A DNA stretch of 64,000 nucleotides from JAIQFF01 sp963788505 (GTDB lineage: Bacteria; Acidobacteriota; Terriglobia; Terriglobales; Acidobacteriaceae): the NCBI GenBank assembly GCA_963788505.1, contig CAWBGY010000005.1, positions 496,001 to 560,000 of the forward strand. Reading direction: 5' to 3'. The notes beneath the pieces were generated by a model. That model ran no database searches and was not told where the DNA came from. It was given only the letters and a program-made list of their open reading frames with translations. Shown in pieces: positions 8,152 through 16,272 of the stretch (position 1 is its first letter; every line of letters starts with the position of its first letter). Position numbers and translations under genes: made by a program.

Positions 8152-8752
8152 ATGAATCCGACCTACTGACGTACCTTCGCTGACCAGCGCCACTTTCGAA
8201 GACCTGGTGCGCGAAATGATTGTGCGCATTGGCGAGGACCCGGACCGGGAAGGTCTGGTCCGCACGCCGGATCGGGTGCGCCGCTCCTGGGAGTTTCTCT
8301 CCCGCGGCTACAAGGAAGACCCGGACGCGATGCTGCGCAAGGCCTTGTTCACCGTCACCTATGACGAAATGGTGATTGTCAAAGACATCGAGATGTTCAG
8401 CCTGTGCGAACATCACATGTTGCCGTTCTTCGGCAAGGTGCACGTGGCCTACATCCCCAAGGGCAAAGTGATCGGCCTGAGCAAGATTCCACGTCTGATC
8501 GAGATATTTTCCCGTCGTCTGCAGATTCAGGAACGCCTGACCACCCAGATCGCCGAAACCATCCAGAAAGCGATTGAGCCGCAGGGTGTGGGAGTCGTGA
8601 TTGAGGCGCGCCATCTCTGCATGATGATGCGGGGAGTCGAAAAACAACACTCGGCCGCGGTGACTTCGTCCATGCTGGGCTGCTTCCGCAGTGAACAGGA
8701 AACGCGCACGGAATTCTTGTCGCTCATTCGCAACCGGACGAACGGAGTCTGA
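8152..8752 (+). CDS. folE: GTP cyclohydrolase I (FolE), N-terminal frameshift
   Basis: FolE opens GTP to 7,8-dihydroneopterin triphosphate and formate, the entry step for folate, biopterin and queuosine. The zinc and active-site motif SLCEHHMLPFFGKVHVAY, the GLSKIPRL signature and EARHLCMMMRGV are all present. The continuous frame can begin at GTG 8207, but homology starts earlier (LTSATFEDLVREM). The ATG at 8152 has a well placed GGAG at 8142-8145 but is out of frame; deleting one A at 8155-8156 gives a 199-residue FolE starting MIRPTDVPS. I take this as a single-base insertion. The gene follows the two PTPS units and converges on the rhomboid gene. Confidence 0.88.
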
Positions 8753-8783
8753 GCGGAAATCTGACGTCTCGAGGTCCGGCAAC

Positions 8784-9484
8784 TCACCAGGTCCCGTAGC
8801 GGTAACGTCGCGGACGCTCGGGTAACAGCTTGATCAGGATGATGCCCGCGACGAAGCCTCCCACATGCGCCCAGAACGCGACGCCGCCGCTGGTGTCGCT
8901 GTAGTTGGCGATTGAGGTTGCAGCCCCGCTCACAAATTGCAAGGCAAACCAGTAACCCAGCGTGACCCAGGCCGGCAAATAGAAGAGAAACAAGATCGGG
9001 AACCAGATCAACACTTTGGCGCGGGGATACAACAGGAAGTATGCGCCCAGAACGCCCGGCGATCGCCCCGCTCGCGCCGACCGTAGGCACGCGGGAGTGA
9101 GGATTGAGGAGGACTTGCGCAAAGGCGGCCACCAGTCCGCTCGGCCAGATAGAACAGCAAATATTTGAAGTGCCCCAGATAGTCTTCAATGTTGTCGCCA
9201 AAGATCCATAAGAACCACATGTTGCCGATCACGTGCATCCAGGAGCCATGCAGGAACATGGAGGTCAGGGTAGGAAGAAAGGCCGCGGTAAAGCCCAACC
9301 GCCCGGATCCAGCCAGGAATCCCGTGATGTTGGCGGGAACCATTCCCAGCTGATAGAGCAGAGCCTTGAAGCTTTCCGGAGTAAGGGTCGCCTCAAAAAG
9401 GAAGATCACCAGGTTGAGACCGATCAGGAAGTAGGTCACGTAGGGTGTGCCGAATCGGGGCTGATCGTCGCGAATCGGAATCAT
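8784..9484 (-). CDS. Rhomboid-family intramembrane serine protease, two frameshifts
   Basis: A polytopic membrane protease that cleaves transmembrane helices. MIPIRDDQPRFGTPYVTY is the usual short cytoplasmic start; HGSWMHVIGNMWFLWIFG is the conserved second-helix region; the serine lies in GASGAIAG and the partner His in WAHVGGFVAG. These parts sit in three frames. Removing one base at about 9142 and one G from the GGG (CCC at 9055-9057) restores LFYLASGLVAAFAQ and SGAIAGVLGAYFLLYP. The 701-base span is two more than a multiple of three, so a 232-residue protein results. All catalytic residues are present after correction, so sequence error is more likely than decay. Confidence 0.85.
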
Positions 9485-9512
9485 GGGGGATCAAAGAATC
9501 TGGTAGTTTGGT

Positions 9513-9632
9513 GATTGAGTAACTGGGCAATTCAAGAACGGCCAAGGATACGCCCCTGAGCAACCGGGGTTCGACTCCGCCTTAGAAGTTTTCAATTTCC
9601 CAATTACTAAATTACCAAATTATTCAATCTCC
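9513..9632. repeat. AT-rich imperfect inverted repeat between rhomboid and truB
   Basis: TTGGTGATTGAGTAACTGGG near 9515 is an imperfect reverse complement of the stretch CCCAATTACTAAATTACCAA near 9600. A related word, ATTGGGCAATTGGAGTAA, occurs at 8132-8149. Composition is far lower in GC than the neighbourhood. It may hold the truB promoter, but no clear hexamers are seen. Confidence 0.4.
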
Positions 9633-9634
9633 AC

Positions 9635-10537
9635 ATGAACGGCGTCCTGATCATCGACAAACCGACCGGCCTGACCTCGCATGACGTGGTCAACCGGGTG
9701 CGCCGCATTCTGCAGCAGCCTTCGGTGGGTCATCTGGGGACGCTCGATCCGCTGGCCACCGGGGTGCTGCCGCTGGTCACCGGAAATCTCACCCGGTTGG
9801 CCCAGTTTTACGGCGCGTCAGAGAAGACCTACGAGGGCGTCATCCGCTTCGGCTTTGCTACCGACACCTATGATTCCGACGGCGAGCCCGCTGGCCCGGC
9901 GCAAACAGTTAATGTATCACTTGAAGAAATACGCGAACTCGCGCGCGGATTTGTGGGTCTGATCGAGCAGATGCCGCCCCCATTCTCGGCCAAGAAAATC
10001 AAGGGGGTGCCGGCTTACAAATTGGCCCGCAAGCACCAGGACGTTGCCCTAAAACCGGTGCAGGTGGAGATCAAGGAATTCGAGATCCTGGCGGCAGATG
10101 GCAATCAGGCCAGCTTTCGCGCCCGGGTGGCGTCGGGGACCTACATGCGGGCCGTCGCCCACGACATGGGCCGGCAGGTGGGCTGTGGAGCGCACCTGCA
10201 GTCGCTGCGCCGTACCCGGTTGGGCGAGTTCGATTTGAGCGAGGCCCATACCCTGGAGGAACTGCAAGCAGCCGGCCAGGCCGGCGCCAGCGAGGAAATG
10301 TTCGTCCACCCCCGCCGCCTGCTGCCCGAGTTTCCGTGTGTGATGGCCACGGAAGAAAGCGCGGCGCTGATTCGCCACGGGCGCGCGGTAAATTTGCCCG
10401 AGCTTTCCCAAGCCCGGCAAGTGAAGGTGTTCGTCGGGCAAAGGGAACTGATCGCTATCGCAACTCGGATCGCCGGGACTCTGTTCCATCCCCGGATCGT
10501 GCTGGCCGCTGAACCGAAAGAAACAGTGTCATCCTGA
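9635..10537 (+). CDS. truB: tRNA pseudouridine-55 synthase TruB
   Basis: TruB makes pseudouridine 55 in the T-loop of tRNAs. The 300-residue protein opens with the family motif MNGVLIIDKPTGLTSHDVV, has the catalytic aspartate D38 in GTLDPLATGVLP, and then KTYEGVIRFG, SGTYMRAVAHDMG and the RRTRLGEFDL motif. A C-terminal PUA-like tail (ALIRHGRAVNLPEL) is present, so it is full length. It usually follows rbfA in bacteria; here it stands alone behind an AT-rich spacer. Confidence 0.95.
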   Translation: MNGVLIIDKPTGLTSHDVVNRVRRILQQPSVGHLGTLDPLATGVLPLVTGNLTRLAQFYGASEKTYEGVIRFGFATDTYDSDGEPAGPAQTVNVSLEEIRELARGFVGLIEQMPPPFSAKKIKGVPAYKLARKHQDVALKPVQVEIKEFEILAADGNQASFRARVASGTYMRAVAHDMGRQVGCGAHLQSLRRTRLGEFDLSEAHTLEELQAAGQAGASEEMFVHPRRLLPEFPCVMATEESAALIRHGRAVNLPELSQARQVKVFVGQRELIAIATRIAGTLFHPRIVLAAEPKETVSS

Positions 10538-10727
10538 GCGAAGTAACTGCTTCGCTTCGCGAAGCAGGTACGCAGTCGAAGGACCCCTGGCAGCGCGCGG
10601 CCCCGCGGTGCGGCACTTTCGATCACAGCTGGAAACCCCAGATCCCCGGCCTCGTGCTGCAATGCAGGGATCCTTCGACTCCGCGGGATCATTCGCAAGC
10701 GAATGGTCCCGCTGCGCTCAGGATGAC
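10528..10727. repeat. Inverted pair of TCATCCTGAGCG...CGAAGGACCC elements
   Basis: The left element at 10528-10587 begins GTCATCCTGAGCGAAG and ends GTCGAAGGACCCC, with an inner hairpin around CTTCGCGAAG. The right element at 10668-10727 is the reverse orientation, starting GGGATCCTTCGACT and ending GCGCTCAGGATGAC. The pair occupies most of the 248-bp gap between truB and the VOC gene, overlapping the truB stop codon region. It could act as a transcription barrier between these convergent genes. Confidence 0.8.
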
Positions 10728-10733
10728 AGGACG

Positions 10734-10778
10734 GTTTGGGTGCGAGCTGTTTGGGTGCGAGCCGTTTGGGTGCGGGCG
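10734..10778. repeat. Three 15-bp tandem repeats (GTTTGGGTGCGAGCT)
   Basis: Three consecutive 15-bp units differ at only a few positions (GAGCT, GAGCC, GGGCG endings) and are followed by a decayed fourth. The array sits just downstream of the stop codon of the VOC gene. A simple sequence repeat that may vary in copy number. Confidence 0.8.
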
Positions 10779-10785
10779 GTCTGGC

Positions 10786-11730
10786 TTACTCCGTGATCGG
10801 CGAGCAGCACGGCTTCTGCACCGGCTTCGGCTCCATCAGCTCCACCCGGGTGAAGTTGGGATCGTAGAGGTTGTACTGCCACTTGCCGTCCCGGCCGATC
10901 TTGGGTTTCTCCTTGCTTTCATATCCGCGCTGGACCGCGAGCTTATATCCGGCCTGGATGCTGGGGACGCCCAGCGACAAATGGTGCATGACTCCCAGTT
11001 GGTGCGGGTCGGGATTCTTCACGTTGAGCATGTACTCCAGCCAGTCGGTTCCGTCGGGGACGCGCATGGCCACCCAATCTATGTCCGTATCTTTCATGCC
11101 GCCTTGCCACTGCAATTTGAATCCTAGAATGTCCCGGTAGAAACGGTCCGCCGCCGCCCGGTCTTTCACCACCACTCCCACATGGATGATGCGCGTCGAA
11201 ATGCGGGTGTCGGGAAGAAACTTGCCGAAGTTCCGGCTGTGCAAGGATCCGGGACGATATTCCACGAACTCGACGTCGTGGCCGTCGGGATCGCTGACAT
11301 TGAAGCCGCGGTTGCCGTCCCGCATGGGTTCGAGCTTCTCCGGCACTTTTACGCCGCGGCTGGCCAGGTAGGCGCGCAGCTGCTCGGCATCGGTGGTCTC
11401 GAAGGAGATATGGGAGAGGCGGTCCATCTTGGGATCGGTAAGCTCGGGAAACATTTCGATGTATTGGTGGTCGTTGACCTTGAAATATGTCAGCAGCAGG
11501 CCGGAGCCTTCGTCCGGCGTCTTGTCCAGGCTGAAAGGCTCCTGAAAGCCAAGAATTCCGGTGTAGAACTTGCGGGCCGCCGCCAGGTCGTCGGTCCTCA
11601 ATGCGATATGCGCAACTCCGACGATCGCCGGGCGGGCAACGGGAGCAGCCGCCTCCTGGGCCAGAGAGGCCCCGGTCAGAAGGGCAGCGACGCAAATGCA
11701 GCGAGTCAGGGCCGAGGTTGGATTCTTCAT
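10786..11730 (-). CDS. Exported protein with two VOC (glyoxalase/dioxygenase-like) domains
   Basis: The 314-residue protein begins with a signal peptide (TRCICVAALLTGASLAQE). Two vicinal-oxygen-chelate modules follow: about 36-160 (VGVAHIALRTDDLAAARKFY ... YIEMFPEL) and about 178-300 (IIHVGVVVKDRAAADRFYRD ... WLEYMLN). Each keeps the start His and late Glu typical of the metal site. The fold covers glyoxalase I, extradiol dioxygenases and resistance proteins; the substrate cannot be named. An exported double-VOC protein is common in this kind of genome. Start chosen from the signal peptide. Confidence 0.82.
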   Translation of the reverse strand: MKNPTSALTRCICVAALLTGASLAQEAAAPVARPAIVGVAHIALRTDDLAAARKFYTGILGFQEPFSLDKTPDEGSGLLLTYFKVNDHQYIEMFPELTDPKMDRLSHISFETTDAEQLRAYLASRGVKVPEKLEPMRDGNRGFNVSDPDGHDVEFVEYRPGSLHSRNFGKFLPDTRISTRIIHVGVVVKDRAAADRFYRDILGFKLQWQGGMKDTDIDWVAMRVPDGTDWLEYMLNVKNPDPHQLGVMHHLSLGVPSIQAGYKLAVQRGYESKEKPKIGRDGKWQYNLYDPNFTRVELMEPKPVQKPCCSPITE

Positions 11731-11884
11731 GGATGGAGATATTGGGGCGGGAGCAGCGAGATGTCAAGGCCGAGGATTCCGGTGATTGAATGTCCGATAA
11801 CAGATATTATGTAAAGCTACATGGACGCACCACCGCACAAGGCCGATCTTCCTGCTATGATTGCTCCGCCGAGTAACCTTATCC

Positions 11885-11970
11885 CTCCCCTGACAGGCCA
11901 ATTACCAAGGCGCCTCCCCTAAACGGGCCACTTTCCAAGTACTCCTCCCCTAACGGGCCATTTACCGGGC
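11885..11970. repeat. Three imperfect ~30-bp tandem repeats resembling an insertion-sequence end
   Basis: Three units begin CTCCCCT at 11885, 11914 and 11945, and each continues with a GGCCAnTTnCC motif. Multiple short repeats of this sort occur at the ends of IS21-type elements, but no transposase gene lies on either side. The 380-bp gap from 11731 to 12110 otherwise has no credible gene. I read it as a possible relic of a mobile element end. Confidence 0.5.
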
Positions 11971-12110
11971 CAGCATTCCAAATTGTTTGATTGCGGTTCG
12001 CAAACGACCAGCATGACTGGATCGGGTGCTTCAGCGCCTTTCGTCGGCGAACCAATCGGAAAACGTGTGTCTTTGCTGTTCGTTGACGTCGACGTCGAAC
12101 TGGTGCGCCC

Positions 12111-12287
12111 ATGAGTAAGAACCCGGAACGAAAACTGTTAATCGGCTACATCTACGGACTCTATGCCTTCGATCGGGGCGGCGAGTGCAAGCGCTGTCAC
12201 GAAAGGGATCGGAAGCTCAACAAGGCTGGCCACTGTGAACCTTGCCAGGACGAACTGGACGGGAAGGCGGGAGTCAAGCGCCAATAG
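12111..12287 (+). CDS. Small four-cysteine protein (possible zinc ribbon)
   Basis: This 58-residue frame runs from ATG 12111 to TAG 12287. It contains two CxxC pairs, CKRC at residues 26-29 and CEPC at 42-45, separated by a basic, glycine-containing stretch, the layout of a treble-clef or zinc-ribbon finger. Before the fingers is a tyrosine-rich segment (LIGYIYGLYAF). No strong ribosome site is visible. It lies directly upstream of the PilZ gene on the same strand. Cysteine spacing is the only functional clue; it could be a remnant of a mobile-element gene given the repeats upstream. Confidence 0.5.
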   Translation: MSKNPERKLLIGYIYGLYAFDRGGECKRCHERDRKLNKAGHCEPCQDELDGKAGVKRQ

Positions 12288-12366
12288 GTCCCGTCTCATA
12301 AACGGGAATCGAGGACCGCTCAAGTCTTGCGGCGGCGCCGCCGATAATTTCAGTGGAGGTCAACTG

Positions 12367-12738
12367 ATGTCCGAAGCCACGGCTATCGACCGCTCACCAG
12401 ATTTCACCGCCCTTCGCCGCTGGCCGCGATACAAGGTCAACGTCCCCATTCGCGTGATCGTCTCGCGGGCCATGAAGGCCTCCATTTTTGACGGCCGGGG
12501 AACTTCCCTGAGCGAAGGCGGAATGGCGTTGTTTGCCGGAGCGGAGTTGAGGCCGGGCGACCAGGTGGCCGTCGAATTTACTCCCCCCTTTTCTTCCCCT
12601 CCGATCCGGGTGGACGCAAAAATCTGCAATCGGACCGGCTATCACTACGGGGTCGAGTTTCTGGTGGCCGACAATGCCCAGCAGCAAAGCGTGGCCGAAC
12701 TGCGCATGCATCTGACGAGTTTCGCCACCGTCAGCTGA
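12367..12738 (+). CDS. PilZ-domain protein
   Basis: A 123-residue single-domain PilZ protein. The RRWPRYKVNVPIRV segment provides the RxxxR motif and SLSEGGMAL the (D/N)xSxxG motif that together bind cyclic di-GMP in this family; the first position of the second motif is not an ideal match (RGTSLSEGG). The start at ATG 12367 is set by GGAGG at 12355-12359; the frame is open farther upstream but without support. It probably acts as a small c-di-GMP receptor for motility or polysaccharide, but no partner is adjacent. Confidence 0.8.
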   Translation: MSEATAIDRSPDFTALRRWPRYKVNVPIRVIVSRAMKASIFDGRGTSLSEGGMALFAGAELRPGDQVAVEFTPPFSSPPIRVDAKICNRTGYHYGVEFLVADNAQQQSVAELRMHLTSFATVS

Positions 12739-12760
12739 ACCAACCGGTCAGGGAGTAAGG

Positions 12761-13069
12761 CTATGGCGCCAGCAGCGTCTGCAGGTCGGCGCGGAAGCAA
12801 CGCAGGGCTTCCAGTCTCTCCGGGGTGGCGTCCACAATCTCATGCTTGGCCTGGAAGACTTGATGTCCTTCTTTCTCGGTCAGGACTCCGATGGCTTCTC
12901 CCATCCGCCAGCCGGGTGTACCCAGCATTTGCAGCCCATCGACCGAGGGCACGAGGAGCGCAACGCAATCGTTGCGCACGACGCCAACACACTTGGGAAA
13001 ACGGTGAAACGTGTGGAGATCAAACCCGGCGAGATAAATACGCTGCAGTTGGTGGGCAGAATCAGGCAT
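12761..13069 (-). CDS. Conserved-looking hypothetical protein, 102 aa
   Basis: The protein has normal composition with an ordered pattern (IYLAGFDLHTFHRFPK, ALLVPSVDG, MLGTPGWRMGEAIGVL, ATPERLEALRCFR), which argues for a real gene and not a shadow. No domain is recognised and there are no membrane segments. It is downstream of and co-directional with the DUF151 nuclease (61-bp gap), so the two may share a transcript. Function unknown. Confidence 0.6.
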   Translation of the reverse strand: MPDSAHQLQRIYLAGFDLHTFHRFPKCVGVVRNDCVALLVPSVDGLQMLGTPGWRMGEAIGVLTEKEGHQVFQAKHEIVDATPERLEALRCFRADLQTLLAP

Positions 13070-13130
13070 GAAACGCTTCTGGCTCCCGGCTGCGGGACCA
13101 AGAGCCGCTGGCTAGCAGCCAAGAGCTGCT

Positions 13131-13616
13131 TTACATCTTGTATCTGCCCAGGTCTTCGTCGTTCAGTCCTTCCAGCCATTTGCGCAGTTCTTCGCTGGTG
13201 ACGCGGTCAGAAACGTTGGCGGCCTGTTTGGAGTTTTTCAGGACATCGTCTTCGACGAATATCGGGCAATCCACGCGCAGGGCGAGGGCCAGGGCATCGG
13301 ACGGCCGGGAATCGATGCTGATCACGTTTCCCTGCCGCTCCATCCAAATCACGGCGTAAAAGGTGTCTTCCTTCAGCTCCGTGACCACCACTTTGTGCAC
13401 CTGGGTGTCCAGCCCGACCAGAACATTCTTGATCAAATCGTGGGTCATGGGACGCGGAGTGCTGACTTTCTCGATCTCGAGTGCGATGGCGTTCGCCTCG
13501 TAAATCCCCACCCAAATGGGAAGGACTGCATCGCCGCTGGTGTCTTTCAGGATCACGATGGGCATGTTGGTGACGGGATCCATCATGAGCCCGCGAATTT
13601 TCATTTCGACTTCCAT
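13131..13616 (-). CDS. Bifunctional nuclease family protein (DUF151)
   Basis: A 161-residue protein of the BFN/DUF151 type. It matches the family along its length: the N-terminal IRGLMMDPVTNMPIVILKD, the LPIWVGIYEANAIALEIE core, RPMTHDLIKNVL and the DSRPSDALALALRVDCPIFV motif. Plant members have DNase/RNase activity; the bacterial role is not settled. The C-terminal 30 residues (after VEDDVL) are a charged tail. It lies 123 bp downstream of miaB on the same strand. Confidence 0.85.
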   Translation of the reverse strand: MEVEMKIRGLMMDPVTNMPIVILKDTSGDAVLPIWVGIYEANAIALEIEKVSTPRPMTHDLIKNVLVGLDTQVHKVVVTELKEDTFYAVIWMERQGNVISIDSRPSDALALALRVDCPIFVEDDVLKNSKQAANVSDRVTSEELRKWLEGLNDEDLGRYKM

Positions 13617-13739
13617 CCTGGCCCCCGGGGCGACTGCGGACTGCAGATTTAGATTTGTAGATGACAGATTTTGAGCTTCATTCGAATCTGAAATCTTCCA
13701 CCTGAGACCTGCGATCTGAAATCATCCCTCCTTTGCTCC

Positions 13740-15068
13740 TTATATCACCATTTCGCCCAACAGGCTGTTGGGAAAGCATCCGGTGGTAACCACGGGAATA
13801 TAACTGCCCGTTTCCGGAAGCACGCCCTGCGGGGTGGTGAAATTCAAGGTCTTGTTTTGCGAAGTGCGCCCAATCCATTGTCCCCGGGCTTCGTTCTTGC
13901 CTTCAACCATAACCTCAAGCACCTGCCCCAGGTGGCGCTGATAGCGACGCCTTTGAATCTCCCGCTGCTTCTCCTGCAAGATGGTCAGCCGACGAGCTTT
14001 CTCCGCGTCCGGAATCGCATCTTCCAGGAGCAGGGACGGCGTATTCGGACGAGGCGAATACTTGAAACAGAAAATGCTGTCGTACTCCACTTCATCCAAC
14101 AGGGACAAAGTCTGCTCAAAATCGGCCTGGGTTTCGCCCGGAAAGCCGACGATCATATCCGAAGTAATACTAATTTCCCGCTTGGCTGCCTTTATCCAGG
14201 CAATGCGCTCCAGGTACTGCTCCCGGGTGTAGAGCCGCTGCATGGCATCGAGCACCCGGTCGGAGCCGCTCTGCACGGGCAGATGCACGTGGTCGCAGAG
14301 GCTGGAAACCGAATCGATGGCCTGGACAATGTCACGGCCAAAATCCCGGGGATGCGAGGTCGTGAACCGCACTCTCCTGATGCCGGGAAGCTCGCCCACT
14401 GCAGCCAGAAGTTCGGCGAAGGTCTTCTTTCCGGAAGGATCCTGGTACGAGTTCACGTTCTGGCCGAGAAGCTGGACTTCGGTATAGCCCAGATCAGCCA
14501 TCCGCCGGGCTTCCGCCAGCACGGAATCCGAGGTGCGGCTGCGCTCCTTACCGCGGGTGAAGGGCACCACGCAGTATGCGCAGAATTTGTCACAGCCCTC
14601 GATGATGGTGAGATAGCCCCGGTGCGGGTTGGTGCGGGCAGTAAATTCGGTCTCAAAGCATTCGTCGGTCTCGCGGTCGTCCAGACCCGTGATCCGCTGC
14701 TTCCCTGCCTCGAGTTGCACCAGCATCTGCGGCAGATTGCGATACGAGGCGGAACCGCAAACCAGGGACACGTGGGGAGCGCGCTCGAAAATTTTCTCGC
14801 CTTCCTGTTGCGCAACGCAGCCCAGCACGCCAAAGCGCTTGCCTTGTTTCTGCAGCTTTTTGTAGTCGGCCAGGCGGTGAAAGACCTTCTGCTCGGCTTT
14901 ATCCCGAATGGAACAAGTGTTGTAGAGGATCAGCCCGGCCTCTTCCACGGTGGGAACCTGCCGGTATCCCTGGGCCAGGAGCGTGCCGACGACCTTCTCC
15001 GAATCGTGGACGTTCATCTGGCAGCCAAAGACTTCCAGGTAAAACGTCTTTTCAGGGTCCACCACCAT
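13740..15068 (-). CDS. miaB: tRNA-2-methylthio-N6-dimethylallyladenosine synthase MiaB
   Basis: MiaB adds the methylthio group to i6A37 of tRNAs using two 4Fe-4S clusters. The first cluster would use C16 (FGCQMN), C52 (YNTCSIRDKAEQ) and C84 (GVLGCVAQ). The radical-SAM cluster uses C159, C163 and C166 in EGCDKFCAYCVVPFTRG. The SAM-binding and C-terminal TRAM domain (GRTSQNKTLNF) are complete; 442 residues is normal. The frame is open to 15098, but MVVDPEKTFYLEVFGCQM fits the family start better. The purC promoter lies divergently upstream. Confidence 0.95.
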   Translation of the reverse strand: MVVDPEKTFYLEVFGCQMNVHDSEKVVGTLLAQGYRQVPTVEEAGLILYNTCSIRDKAEQKVFHRLADYKKLQKQGKRFGVLGCVAQQEGEKIFERAPHVSLVCGSASYRNLPQMLVQLEAGKQRITGLDDRETDECFETEFTARTNPHRGYLTIIEGCDKFCAYCVVPFTRGKERSRTSDSVLAEARRMADLGYTEVQLLGQNVNSYQDPSGKKTFAELLAAVGELPGIRRVRFTTSHPRDFGRDIVQAIDSVSSLCDHVHLPVQSGSDRVLDAMQRLYTREQYLERIAWIKAAKREISITSDMIVGFPGETQADFEQTLSLLDEVEYDSIFCFKYSPRPNTPSLLLEDAIPDAEKARRLTILQEKQREIQRRRYQRHLGQVLEVMVEGKNEARGQWIGRTSQNKTLNFTTPQGVLPETGSYIPVVTTGCFPNSLLGEMVI

Positions 15069-15273
15069 CGCAACTTCAGTATAGCGCAGTCGTGTCAACG
15101 GTCGCCGCGACTCCGCTTCCCTGCTCCCAGCCTTGCACAGGCATCCTCAGTTTTTCCACAATCCGTATGTCCTGAAAGCCTTGACTGGCGGGCAATCTCA
15201 TCGCCCCGTGGCCATGTCAACCAAATTGCACTGGCCGATGCCAGTGGGGCGTGAAAGACCGGGAGACAAGCCG

Positions 15274-15301
15274 TTGACAAAAATTTCTTTAGGACTAGAA
15301 T
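15274..15301 (+). promoter_or_regulatory. Sigma-70 promoter of purC
   Basis: TTGACA at 15274-15279, a 16-bp spacer and TAGAAT at 15296-15301 make a near-consensus housekeeping promoter, 32 bp before the purC start. The best promoter match noticed in this window. Confidence 0.75.
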
Positions 15302-15333
15302 ACGCGACGATTTCTGCCTGTAGAATTTCACTC

Positions 15334-16245
15334 ATGACCCCTGAACTTCTCGACTCCGTTTTGTTGCAGACCGACTTCCCCGAACTGAGACTGCACGCCA
15401 GCGGCAAGGTGCGTGACGTCTACAACCTGGATGAGAACCGTTTGCTGTTCGTTGCCACCGACCGTATCTCCGCGTTTGATTACGTGCTCGCCACCGGCAT
15501 CCCTCACAAGGGCCGGGTGCTCACGCAACTTTCACTTTTCTGGTTTGATTTTCTTCGCGACCTGGTGCCCAACCACCTTCTTACCGCCGACGTAAGCCAA
15601 TATCCGGCAACGCTGCAGAAGTACGCGGACCGGTTACGCGGCCGCTCAATGATTGTGGCGCGGGCGGACATGTTCCCCGTGGAATGCGTGGTGCGTGGCT
15701 ATATCTCGGGATCAGCGTGGAAAGAGTACAAGGCCACGGGCCGGGTTTGCGGCCTGGAGCTGCCCAAAAATCTGCGTGAGTCAGACCGGTTGCCCGAGCC
15801 TATCTTCACGCCTTCGACCAAGGCCGTCAGCGGTCATGACCAGAATATTTCCTTGGCCGAAATGGCCAAGCTGGTAGGAGTGGAATTAAGCCAGCAGCTG
15901 CGCGACCTCACTTTGGCGATTTATGTAAAGGCCGCGGATTACGCGCGGCAAAAAGGCATTATCATCGCCGATACCAAGTTCGAGTTCGGGCGCACTCCGC
16001 AGGGCATCACTTTGGCGGACGAGGTGCTTACTCCGGACTCTTCCCGCTTCTGGCCAGCGGACAAATACGCACCCGGACGCGCGCAGGAATCGTTCGACAA
16101 GCAGTACGTGCGGGACTATCTGGAGGAAATTCGCTGGAACAAGCAACCACCAGCGCCAGCTCTTCCCGTCGAAGTGGCGCAGAGGACCAGCGAAAAATAT
16201 GTGGAGGCTTACCGCCAGCTGACAGGACTCGAGCTGGATGTTTAA
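15334..16245 (+). CDS. purC: SAICAR synthase PurC
   Basis: PurC couples aspartate to CAIR with ATP in purine synthesis. Motifs: GKVRDVYNLDENRLLFVATDRISAFD at the start, RSMIVARADMFPVECVVRGYISGSAWKEY, and IIADTKFEFG with DEVLTPDSSRFW near the end. The 303-residue length matches the longer PurC class. ATG 15334 is chosen because the family motif begins shortly after and the promoter would be inside any longer reading. cvpA follows after 27 bp, an order also known in purine loci. Confidence 0.95.
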   Translation: MTPELLDSVLLQTDFPELRLHASGKVRDVYNLDENRLLFVATDRISAFDYVLATGIPHKGRVLTQLSLFWFDFLRDLVPNHLLTADVSQYPATLQKYADRLRGRSMIVARADMFPVECVVRGYISGSAWKEYKATGRVCGLELPKNLRESDRLPEPIFTPSTKAVSGHDQNISLAEMAKLVGVELSQQLRDLTLAIYVKAADYARQKGIIIADTKFEFGRTPQGITLADEVLTPDSSRFWPADKYAPGRAQESFDKQYVRDYLEEIRWNKQPPAPALPVEVAQRTSEKYVEAYRQLTGLELDV

Positions 16246-16272
16246 CCGCGGTCTGGACCACTGGAAGCTGGC

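Noticed and set aside
9555..9590. GGGGTTCGACTCC resembling a tRNA T-arm
   Set aside because: No acceptor, D or anticodon stems can be drawn around it.
13857..15254. Long open frame (about 465 codons) on the plus strand opposite miaB
   Set aside because: It mirrors the miaB reading frame, has no recognisable motifs and an unusual composition; MiaB on the other strand has every conserved cysteine.
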